A stretch of DNA of 6,334 bases from Frankiaceae bacterium (lineage in GTDB: Bacteria > Actinomycetota > Actinomycetes > Frankiales > Frankiaceae): positions 1-6,334 of the forward strand of contig JAVEDQ010000559.1 of the NCBI GenBank assembly GCA_030840885.1, given 5' to 3'. Made by a program: the position numbers and the translations under genes. The notes below the pieces were generated by a model, which saw only the letters and a program-made list of their open reading frames with translations, was not told the DNA's origin and made no database searches. Positions 1 through 5,502 of this stretch are shown in pieces; position 1 is the stretch's first letter, and every line of letters begins with the position of its first letter.

Positions 1-382
<382 letters not shown>

Positions 383-468
383 AAAGAAGCTACGCGTCCA
401 CTGTGCGGTTCCCGAGATACGGTCGGGGACTGCAATTTGAAGTCCACATGATCGAAAACTCGATAGCG
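383..468 (+). other. 23S-5S internal transcribed spacer
   Basis: Roughly 86 nt of spacer lie between the two rRNAs, with no tRNA in it. Two small hairpins can be drawn: CCCGA (411-415) with TCGGG (423-427), and ATCGA (451-455) with TCGAT (460-464) around an AAAC loop, the second just before 5S. They may be part of the rRNA processing structures, which is an inference from position only. Confidence 0.7.
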
Positions 469-586
469 TTTCGGCGGCCACAGCAAGAGGGAAACGCCCG
501 GTCCCATTCCGAACCCGGAAGCTAAGCCTCTTAGCGCCGATGGTACTGCGCGGGGTACTGCGTGGGAGAGTAGGACGCCGCCGGAC
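469..586 (+). rRNA. rrf: 5S ribosomal RNA
   Basis: A complete ~118-nt 5S rRNA. The terminal helix I is visible as CGGCGGC (472-478) pairing perfectly with GCCGCCG (577-583). The hallmark internal segments are present: the CCCATTCCGAACCCGGAAG type loop at about 504-522, then GCTAAGCC, and the late GGGAGAGTAGG motif at about 564-574. Ends were set from helix I and may shift by 1-2 nt. It is the last RNA of the rrn operon. Confidence 0.97.
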
Positions 587-592
587 ATCTTC

Positions 593-636
593 ACTTCAGC
601 GGGGCCACCTATCAGGTGGTCCCGCTGAAGTATTTT
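593..636 (+). terminator. Intrinsic terminator of the rRNA operon
   Basis: A near-perfect 18-bp stem starts 6 bases after 5S: ACTTCAGCGGGGCCACCT (593-610) pairs with 614-631. The only non-Watson-Crick pair is a G-T at 604/620. The loop is 3 nt (ATC), followed by TATTTTG (631-637). This is a textbook Rho-independent terminator and should isolate the rrn operon from the gene that follows. Confidence 0.93.
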
Positions 637-686
637 GTCCACTCGTCGGGCCGACTGGCCCCGATGTGTTCCGCCGAGAGTTGGTC

Positions 687-2018
687 ATGAGCGAGTCCGA
701 GCCTCCCCGTCCTCAGGACGGGCGTCCGCCCCGCGAAGGGGAACGATCAGGGGCCAGCCGCCCTCGGGACGACAGGCGTGGAAGCACGCCTCGTGCTGGC
801 GCGAGCGGTGCCGGACGTCCCCGACGGGAAGCGCCCTCGACCGGTAGCGCCGGTCGCGGCGCTCGAGCGACCGGAAGCGGGAATGACGTCGGCGGGCGGA
901 AAGCGGGCAATGCACGCAACGCCTCCGAAGGTTCACGCACGTTTTCTGATCGGCGTCGAGAGCGATCAGCCTCCCCCCAGCGTCCACTGAGTAGTTCTGA
1001 ACGTTCTTCCCATTCGGACAGGCGTTCGGATTCGTCGGGTCAGCCAAGCGATTCGGATAGACCCAATCCCTCGGATAGGCGTAATCCGTCCGGAAGGCCC
1101 GGTTCTGCCAGAAGGCCGACTGGGTCCGCCTCCGATAGTCGACGCGACGGTTCACCCCGTCGCGACTCGGAGGGTCGCGGCGACCAGCGACGTCGCGGCG
1201 CCGGCGGGCGAACCACGTCCGGCAGCGCACCGGAACGCGACGGCCGAGGTCGACCTGCCGCCAGTGGATCGCGGGGCGGTAGCGAGCGGCGCAGCGACGA
1301 CGCTCCCAGGCCTCCTCGCATCTCCGGGCCGGCACTCCCGGAGGGCATCACCGCGGCCAGCCTCGACGGTGACGTAAGGCGTGACCTGCGGGGACTCTCC
1401 GCAGATCGTGCCGATCAGGTCGCCGGGCACCTGGCTGCGGCGGGTGCGCTCATCGACGACGACCCCGCGCTGGCTCTGGAGCACGCGCGCACGGCGCGGG
1501 CCCTGGGTTCCCGCCTCGCGGTCACCCGTGAAGCCGCTGCCCTCACCGCCTATGCGGCCGGTGAATACCGGGAGGCGGCCGCGGAACTGCGGGCCTTCCG
1601 GCGAATGGGCGGCAGCGCTGAGCACCTGGCCGTTCTCGCCGACTGCGAACGGGCCATGGGTCGGCCGGAACGGGCGCTGGCGATGCTCGAGGATCCTGAT
1701 GTCGGCGGTCTCGACCCTTCGTCGCGGATCGAGCTACTCATCGTCGCGTCCGGTGCTCGGCGCGATCTGGGCGACGTCGCCGCCGCGGTCTCCCTGCTCG
1801 AGGTGCGCGAGCTGGACAGTTCGGCCGTGAGGCCGTGGACGGCCAGGCTCTGGTACGCCTATGCCGACGCGCTCGCGCAGGCCGGACGCACAGCGGACGC
1901 CGTCCAGTGGTTCACGGCGGTCAGCGCCATCGACGACGGCGAGACCGACGCCGACGAACGCCTCGATGAGCTGACCACTGACGAGCCTGCGCTGGGCGAG
2001 GCGACTCCCGAACTCTGA
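687..2018 (+). CDS. TPR-like protein with long Arg/Ser-rich disordered N-terminus
   Basis: 443 residues from ATG 687. An open frame continues upstream into 5S rRNA and the terminator, so 687 is the first believable start; GAGAG (676-680) 6 nt before it is a modest ribosome binding site. Residues 1 to ~210 are low-complexity (R, S, G, P, D) with many S-D-R and S-x-R-R runs and no hydrophobic core. Residues ~213-425 are Ala-rich amphipathic helices of TPR type, e.g. LALEHARTARALGSRLAVTR, AAYAAGEYREAAAELRAFRR-like units and the ADCERAMGRPERALAML unit at ~318-334. The C-terminal half looks like the conserved actinobacterial TPR protein found a few genes upstream of tlyA. Its biochemical role is unknown; the basic head suggests nucleic-acid or phase-separation behaviour (inference). 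There is no signal peptide or membrane segment, and no clear promoter in the 50 bp before the gene. It converges on DUF1015, 5 bp away. Confidence 0.85.
   Translation: MSESEPPRPQDGRPPREGERSGASRPRDDRRGSTPRAGASGAGRPRREAPSTGSAGRGARATGSGNDVGGRKAGNARNASEGSRTFSDRRRERSASPQRPLSSSERSSHSDRRSDSSGQPSDSDRPNPSDRRNPSGRPGSARRPTGSASDSRRDGSPRRDSEGRGDQRRRGAGGRTTSGSAPERDGRGRPAASGSRGGSERRSDDAPRPPRISGPALPEGITAASLDGDVRRDLRGLSADRADQVAGHLAAAGALIDDDPALALEHARTARALGSRLAVTREAAALTAYAAGEYREAAAELRAFRRMGGSAEHLAVLADCERAMGRPERALAMLEDPDVGGLDPSSRIELLIVASGARRDLGDVAAAVSLLEVRELDSSAVRPWTARLWYAYADALAQAGRTADAVQWFTAVSAIDDGETDADERLDELTTDEPALGEATPEL
1053..1106 (+). repeat. Imperfect 18-bp x3 tandem repeat in coding sequence
   Basis: Three adjacent 18-bp units (1053-1070, 1071-1088, 1089-1106) encode S-D-R-P-N-P, S-D-R-R-N-P and S-G-R-P-G-S inside the disordered head of the preceding gene. 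The first two share TCGGATAG and AATCC; the third is diverged. In-frame expansion of a disordered segment is the likely origin. Confidence 0.6.
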
Positions 2019-2023
2019 GTTCG

Positions 2024-3325
2024 CTACGGCGCCAGCGGGCGGAACAGCAGGCCCGTGGCCGGCTTCGGCATGAACAGGGTGGATTTGCGCGGCATGCGCT
2101 CGCCGGCCTCGGCGATCGCGGCGACGCTCGCCACCGGCGTGGGGTTGAGCAGGACCGCGACCCCGGCCCGCGCCCGGGCCTGCTCGAGCGCGTCGGTGAC
2201 GTCGTGGGCGAAGTCGACGACTCCCTCGCGGTCGTCCAACTCCCAGAGGTCACGGATGAGCAGATGGTGCGCGATGGTCACGTCGAGGTTGCGCCAGGCG
2301 ACCGATCGGTCATGGGGAACTGTGGCGTCGAGAGCGAACGGCTCCGGATCGGTCAGCAGCGCCGCGGAAGCGCCGTCGGTGACCACGAAGGCGGGGCCCG
2401 CGCTGCCGGCCAGGACGAGCTGGTCGGTGATGTCGGCGTCCACCGGCAGGCCACGGACCCGGAAGCCTCGGCGCGCCCGATCGGTGGCCGAGGCGAAGCT
2501 CAGCCCGGGGACGACGCGATGGATGGGATGGACCTCGGGCCCCGAGCTCGTGGCGTCGACGAGCCACGCAAGCCCCGCGTCCCACCCGCCGGCACCGCGC
2601 CCCGCTGCGTGCTGCTCCTCCTGGTAGCGGAGATACGTGGCGTACCGGTGATGCCCATCGGCGATCGTCGCCCGGCGGGGGAGCAGGTCGGCGGCGATCG
2701 GCGCGAGCACCGAGGGGTCGGTGATCGCCCAGATCCGGTGACGCACCGCGGGTCCTTCACCGCCGGCGCCGTCCTCGACGCTCCGGACATCGAGCACGGG
2801 TTCGGTGGTCAGCACCGGTTCGGTGAGTGCGGCGACGCCGCCGTCACCGGCGTAGACCAGGTAGATCGGTTCGAGGTTGGCCTCGGTCGCCTCGGTGAGG
2901 GCGAGCCGGTCGCTGACCGGCCCGGTCATGGTGTTCTCGTGCGGCAGGACGATGCCGGCCTCGGCCCTTGCGAGGGCGACCGCGCCGAGCAGCCCCCGGA
3001 ACACGGCATCGCCGTTCGACTGTTCATAGAGATAGAGCGCAGGCGCTTCGTCGCGGACGAGGACGTGTTCGGCGGTCCAGGTCCGGAGCAGCGCAGCTGC
3101 CGCGGTGTAGCGGCTGCCGGACCCGCCGTCGGAGGGCTCGCGTGGGAGAATGAGATGTACCGCGTTGTGGAGAGATCGGGCCTCGAGCCCGGCTCGCCCG
3201 GCGTCGGAGATGACGTCGTAGGGCGGACTCAGCAACGTGGTGAGGTCGGAATCGGTCGAGTAGCGCAGCGCCCGGAAGGGCTGCAGCACGAGGCCGGGTG
3301 GGATCGGCAAGCCGTCCGAGGACAT
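2024..3325 (-). CDS. DUF1015 family protein (COG4198)
   Basis: 433 residues, ATG at 3325, TAG at 2024-2026. Family signatures are clear: SPPYDVIS at residues 33-40, HNAVHLILP at 53-61, the invariant-looking IADGHHRYATYL at 221-232 (DGHHR core), and the C-terminal MPRKSTLFMPKPATGLLF at 411-428. Length fits the family. It is soluble, with no signal peptide. DUF1015 has no settled activity; the DGHHR motif recalls ParB-like serine kinases of the SerK/SbnI kind, and some homologues sit beside serine biosynthesis genes, but that is recollection and no ser gene is present here. The frame is open a further 44 codons upstream, but that extension is Arg/Cys/Pro junk overlapping the divergent gene, so MSSDGLPIPP is preferred. 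There is no Shine-Dalgarno; a leaderless start is likely. Tail-to-tail with the upstream TPR gene, head-to-head with the next. Confidence 0.93.
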   Translation of the reverse strand: MSSDGLPIPPGLVLQPFRALRYSTDSDLTTLLSPPYDVISDAGRAGLEARSLHNAVHLILPREPSDGGSGSRYTAAAALLRTWTAEHVLVRDEAPALYLYEQSNGDAVFRGLLGAVALARAEAGIVLPHENTMTGPVSDRLALTEATEANLEPIYLVYAGDGGVAALTEPVLTTEPVLDVRSVEDGAGGEGPAVRHRIWAITDPSVLAPIAADLLPRRATIADGHHRYATYLRYQEEQHAAGRGAGGWDAGLAWLVDATSSGPEVHPIHRVVPGLSFASATDRARRGFRVRGLPVDADITDQLVLAGSAGPAFVVTDGASAALLTDPEPFALDATVPHDRSVAWRNLDVTIAHHLLIRDLWELDDREGVVDFAHDVTDALEQARARAGVAVLLNPTPVASVAAIAEAGERMPRKSTLFMPKPATGLLFRPLAP

Positions 3326-3331
3326 TGGTGA

Positions 3332-3337
3332 ATCGTA
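3332..3337 (-). promoter_or_regulatory. Candidate -10 box for leaderless DUF1015 transcript
   Basis: On the minus strand TACGAT matches the actinobacterial TANNNT -10 consensus. Its last base is 6 nt before the A of the ATG at 3325, the spacing expected if transcription starts on the start codon itself. This agrees with the lack of a ribosome binding site. No good -35 is visible. Confidence 0.5.
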
Positions 3338-3343
3338 GGTCTT

Positions 3344-3370
3344 CCGGGCGGATCCGCCGGATCGGCCCGG
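3344..3370. promoter_or_regulatory. 27-bp interrupted palindrome in divergent intergenic gap
   Basis: Two 12-bp arms, CCGGGCGGATCC (3344-3355) and GGATCGGCCCGG (3359-3370), are inverted copies matching at 11 of 12 positions around a GCC centre. The dyad fills most of the gap between the DUF1015 start (3325) and the TPR start (3388). It covers the -35 region of the candidate DUF1015 promoter and ends 6 nt before the ribosome binding site of the TPR gene. It could be an operator, or a hairpin in the TPR leader; the sequence does not decide between them. Confidence 0.55.
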
Positions 3371-3376
3371 ACAGCA

Positions 3377-3383
3377 GGGGAGG
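3377..3383 (+). promoter_or_regulatory. Ribosome binding site of the small TPR gene
   Basis: GGGGAGG ends 4 nt before GTG 3388. It is a strong Shine-Dalgarno, and it decides the start against the GTG at 3298, which would overlap the divergent DUF1015 gene and has no such site. Confidence 0.75.
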
Positions 3384-3387
3384 CGAC

Positions 3388-3828
3388 GTGGCGCAGGACG
3401 GCGACGACACCGCCGGAGGCGAGGGCACCGTCGAGCAGGACCGCGCCGTGCGTCCACCGTCCGGCGACGTCTACGACTGGTACCAACGCGGCTTGAAGCT
3501 GCTGGCCGGGGGAGACCCGGCCGCGGCCGTCCATGTGCTCGAGCACGCTGTCACGGCCGAACCGACGTCCCGGCATCTGCGTGAGGCGCTGGCCCGGGCC
3601 CAGTACGACGCGCGTCGCTATCCGGAGGCGCGGGAGAACTTCGCGCAGCTGGTCGACTCCGACCCCGCAGACGACTACGCCCAGTTCGGCTGGGGACTGT
3701 CGGCACGCAAGCTCGGCGACCTGAGGGAGGCCGTCGAGCACCTGGCGCTGGCTGCCGCCATGCGCCCGGATCTCGATCACTACGGCCGGGAGCTCCGGGG
3801 CGCCCGAGCCGAGCGGGCCCGCCAGTGA
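3388..3828 (+). CDS. Small tetratricopeptide repeat protein
   Basis: 146 residues from GTG 3388, chosen for the GGGGAGG site. After an acidic, flexible 27-residue head come three consecutive TPR-type helix pairs: about 28-61 (DVYDWYQRGLKLLAGGDPAAAVHVLEHAV), 62-95 (REALARAQYDARRYPEARENFAQLV) and 96-129 (YAQFGWGLSARKLGDLREAVEHLALAA), each with the G/A-Y/A-x-A spacing of TPRs. It is predicted cytoplasmic, a protein-protein adaptor whose partner is unknown. TPR proteins of this size directly before the HAD phosphatase are common in actinobacteria, so it probably acts with or near that enzyme (inference). The TGA stop overlaps a GTG in GTGA form and lies inside the first copy of a 17-bp tandem repeat; its last four residues (RARQ) are repeat-encoded. 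Confidence 0.9.
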   Translation: MAQDGDDTAGGEGTVEQDRAVRPPSGDVYDWYQRGLKLLAGGDPAAAVHVLEHAVTAEPTSRHLREALARAQYDARRYPEARENFAQLVDSDPADDYAQFGWGLSARKLGDLREAVEHLALAAAMRPDLDHYGRELRGARAERARQ

Positions 3829-3864
3829 GCCGGGCCCGCCAGTGAGCCGGGCCCGCCAGTGAGC
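3814..3864 (+). repeat. Three perfect 17-bp tandem repeats at the TPR/HAD junction
   Basis: The unit CGGGCCCGCCAGTGAGC occurs at 3814-3830, 3831-3847 and 3848-3864 without a mismatch. Each unit contains GTGA, i.e. both a TGA stop and a GTG start in the typical 4-nt overlap. The first copy holds the TPR stop, the third holds the HAD start. Because 17 is not a multiple of 3, the three GTGs are in three different frames. Confidence 0.95.
3825..3862 (+). other. Two overlapping six-codon mini-ORFs (possible reinitiation relay)
   Basis: GTG 3825 opens a frame ending at TGA 3843-3845, and GTG 3842 opens one ending at TGA 3860-3862; both encode V-S-R-A-R-Q. Each start overlaps the preceding stop as GTGA, and the last stop overlaps the HAD GTG at 3859. 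They follow automatically from the repeat and have no ribosome binding sites of their own. Whether they are translated is unknown. Confidence 0.4.
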
Positions 3865-4995
3865 GACCACCGGCCCGTCGGCACCCTCGGTGGCTCGGCG
3901 ACACCGCTGGCCGAGAGCTTCGACGTCGCCCTACTCGACCTCGACGGCGTCATCTACCGCGGCGCCGATCCCGTTCCGCGCGCCGCCGAGGCGCTGCAGG
4001 CGGCGCGGGACGCCGGCATGCGGCTCGCCTTCGTGACCAACAACGCCCTTCGCCCGCCCGACGCGGTCGCGGAGAAGTTGAACGGCATGGACGTCCCCGC
4101 CGACGTCGACGACGTCGTCACCTCGGCGCAGGCCGCAGCCCGCATGCTGGCCGAGCGGCTCGACGAGGGCAGCCGGGTGCTGGTCACCGGGGGAGCGGGG
4201 CTCCGTCAGGCGGTCGCCGAGCGGGGGCTGGTCCCCGTGGACGGCGCCGACGACGACCCGGCCGCCGTGGTGCAGGGCTACGACCCCGAACTCACCTACG
4301 CCCGGCTGTGCGAGGCCGCCCTCGCGATCCGCGCCGGCCGGCTTTGGATCGCGAGCAACCTCGACAGCACCGTCCCGGCCGAGCGCGGGCTGCTGCCGGG
4401 GGCCGGGTCGTTCGTGGCCCTGCTGCGCACCGCGACCGACCGCGCCCCGCTCGTGGCCGGCAAGCCCGAGCGCGCCCTGCACGAGGAATCGATCCGCCGT
4501 ACCGGCGCGGAGCGGCCCCTGGTCGTCGGGGACCGGCTCGACACCGACATCGAGGGCGCGGTGCGGGCCGGGACACCTTCGCTGCTCGTCCTGACGGGAG
4601 TGGTCGATGCGGCCGCCGCGGTGGCCGCCCCCGCCGGGCAGCGCCCGACCTTCCTCGGCGCCGACCTGCGTGCACTGCTGCAGCCGGCGCCCGACGTCCA
4701 TGTCGAGGCGTCGTCCGCTGTCGTGGAGGCGCGCTGCGGAGCCTGGTGCTGCCGGGCGGAGGCAGGGGCGTTGAGCTGGCACAACGACGCCGATCCAGAC
4801 GCCAACACAGACGCCAACCCTGACGCCAACCCTGACGCCAAGACTGACGCCAAGACTGACGCCGACGACGGGCTCGACCCCCTACGCGCGGCCTGTGCCG
4901 CAGCGTGGGCCGCGGCCGATGCCGGGAATGAGGTTCGGTCGGTCGAGGGCGACGTGCCCGAGAGCTGCCGGGGACTGTTCGCCGACGACTGCTGA
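3859..4995 (+). CDS. HAD-IIA family phosphatase, glycerol-3-phosphate phosphatase-like
   Basis: 378 residues from GTG 3859, the only usable start before the catalytic motif; no Shine-Dalgarno, so translation probably depends on coupling with the TPR gene. HAD motifs are complete: motif I DLDG with nucleophile D27 and acid/base D29, motif II VTNN (T60, N61, N62), motif III lysine K202 in AGKPE, motif IV GDRLDTD (D225, D230). The C2-type cap lies roughly at 85-195, as in NagD/phosphoglycolate-type enzymes. The M. tuberculosis homologue near tlyA, Rv1692, is a D-glycerol-3-phosphate phosphatase in glycerophospholipid recycling and has a GNAT-like C-terminal domain (known for that family). The extra C-terminal ~100 residues here, with WHND and DPLRAACAAAWAAAD, fit such a domain, but it is split by a D-A-N/K-P/T repeat at ~310-337 and is Cys-rich. 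Exact substrate is inferred. Confidence 0.9.
   Translation: MSDHRPVGTLGGSATPLAESFDVALLDLDGVIYRGADPVPRAAEALQAARDAGMRLAFVTNNALRPPDAVAEKLNGMDVPADVDDVVTSAQAAARMLAERLDEGSRVLVTGGAGLRQAVAERGLVPVDGADDDPAAVVQGYDPELTYARLCEAALAIRAGRLWIASNLDSTVPAERGLLPGAGSFVALLRTATDRAPLVAGKPERALHEESIRRTGAERPLVVGDRLDTDIEGAVRAGTPSLLVLTGVVDAAAAVAAPAGQRPTFLGADLRALLQPAPDVHVEASSAVVEARCGAWCCRAEAGALSWHNDADPDANTDANPDANPDAKTDAKTDADDGLDPLRAACAAAWAAADAGNEVRSVEGDVPESCRGLFADDC
4786..4869 (+). repeat. 12-bp x7 in-frame minisatellite inside the HAD gene
   Basis: Seven 12-bp units beginning GACGCC run from 4786 to 4869: one ending GATCCA, one AACACA, two AACCCT, two AAGACT and a last GACGAC. The two identical pairs indicate recent duplication. 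They encode D-A-D-P, D-A-N-T, D-A-N-P (x2), D-A-K-T (x2), D-A-D-D. The repeat keeps the frame and lies between a predicted strand (GALSW) and helix (DPLRAACAAAW) of the C-terminal domain. Confidence 0.95.
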
Positions 4996-5021
4996 CGCCT
5001 CGAGGCCGCGGGGCTACTACC

Positions 5022-5378
5022 TCAGAGGGCAGCGCGTAGGCGCAGCATGTCCAGCATGCTGGCCTCGATCCGCAGTCGCCCGCTGGTCCAGGCCGTTCCG
5101 AACGACAGCGTCCCCTCGGTCACGGCGACGAGATCGTCGCTGGAGACCGTCAGTCGGATCTGCGCGTCCGGCAGCACCGTTTCCCTGACGTCGCAGAGCG
5201 ACCCGTCGCAGAGCCGGCCGGAGTAGGTGGTGCGCAGGTCAGACAGGTGGCAGCTGATCGTCCGGTCAACCGAGTGGCGGCGTTTCTGGGCGTCAGGGAT
5301 CCCGTCGAGCCGCTCGGCGAGTTGGAGCAGCGCCGCCTCGCACGCCTGCTTGGTTGCCATCGGACGGGAGTCTGCCAT
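5022..5378 (-). CDS. SCP2 sterol-binding-like (lipid carrier) protein
   Basis: 118 residues if ATG 5378 is used; 112 if the second Met (5360, MATKQACEAALLQLAERL) is the start, which resembles how Streptomyces homologues begin. Neither has a clear ribosome binding site. The SCP2 signature is the C-terminal half: DAQIRLTVSSDDLVAVTEG at ~71-89, then LSFGTAWTSGRLRIEAS at 91-107 and the final helix MLDMLRLRAAL. The fold gives a hydrophobic tunnel for fatty acyl or other lipids; bacterial ligands are mostly unknown. N-terminal residues 9-28 form an amphipathic helix. It is cytoplasmic. It converges on the HAD gene (26 bp between stops) and diverges from the phasin gene. Its repeated presence between the HAD and tlyA genes in actinobacteria is recalled. 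Together with the G3P phosphatase type HAD this suggests lipid handling (inference). Confidence 0.85.
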   Translation of the reverse strand: MADSRPMATKQACEAALLQLAERLDGIPDAQKRRHSVDRTISCHLSDLRTTYSGRLCDGSLCDVRETVLPDAQIRLTVSSDDLVAVTEGTLSFGTAWTSGRLRIEASMLDMLRLRAAL

Positions 5379-5391
5379 TTCGATCAGGTGT

Positions 5392-5426
5392 CGCGTAGCA
5401 GTGTCCCCCTAGGGAGTGCCTACGCG
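5392..5426. promoter_or_regulatory. Inverted repeat between the SCP2 and phasin genes
   Basis: CGCGTAG (5392-5398) is matched by CTACGCG (5420-5426), and inside them TCCC (5404-5407) by GGGA (5412-5415) around CCTA, with small bulges between. This imperfect dyad ends 14 bp before the SCP2 start and ~21 bp before a candidate phasin -10. A shared operator is possible; a chance dyad in GC-rich DNA is not excluded. Confidence 0.35.
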
Positions 5427-5446
5427 GCGCGACGGCCCGCGCGCGA

Positions 5447-5452
5447 TACCGT
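5447..5452 (+). promoter_or_regulatory. Candidate -10 box for the phasin-tlyA operon
   Basis: TACCGT fits TANNNT and would start transcription near 5459, ~44 nt before the ATG. No recognisable -35 lies 17-18 bp upstream, so this is a weak call resting on position in the divergent gap. Confidence 0.3.
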
Positions 5453-5463
5453 CCGCGCACACG

Positions 5464-5492
5464 CCGGCCGTCGGGGCCGGGGACAGGGAGGG
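5464..5492 (+). promoter_or_regulatory. Leader hairpin and ribosome binding site of the phasin gene
   Basis: CCGGCC (5464-5469) pairs with GGCCGG (5475-5480) as a six-GC-pair hairpin directly before AGGGAGGG (5485-5492). The Shine-Dalgarno is strong but sits 10 nt from ATG 5503, on the long side. It supports 5503 over the upstream ATG/GTG-type starts in the same frame. Confidence 0.5.
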
Positions 5493-5502
5493 CCACAGCC
5501 CG

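Noticed and set aside
540..686. Upstream extension of the first protein into 5S rRNA
   Set aside because: The frame is open but runs through 5S rRNA and the terminator stem; ATG 687 has a ribosome binding site-like GAGAG.
685..1335. 216-codon ORF antisense to the disordered head
   Set aside because: Composition (Arg/Cys/Trp-rich, no recognisable domain) and lack of a start signal mark it as a shadow of the Arg/Ser-rich coding strand.
2204..3331. 375-codon plus-strand ORF opposite DUF1015
   Set aside because: The minus strand carries unmistakable DUF1015 motifs over the same span; the opposite frame is a GC-rich shadow without domain features.
3298..3387. Longer N-terminus of the small TPR protein from GTG 3298
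   Set aside because: It would overlap the divergent DUF1015 start and run through the dyad; the strong GGGGAGG site supports GTG 3388.
3931..4853. Long minus-strand ORFs opposite the HAD gene
   Set aside because: All HAD catalytic motifs are on the plus strand; these are codon-bias shadows.
4786..4869. 12-bp repeats as a CRISPR array or iteron origin
   Set aside because: No spacers, the units are contiguous, in frame and coding inside a conserved gene.
4997..5006. GCCTCGAGGC palindrome between HAD and SCP2 stops as a bidirectional terminator
   Set aside because: A 10-bp palindrome leaves no room for a loop with a useful stem, and no T-tract is present on either strand.
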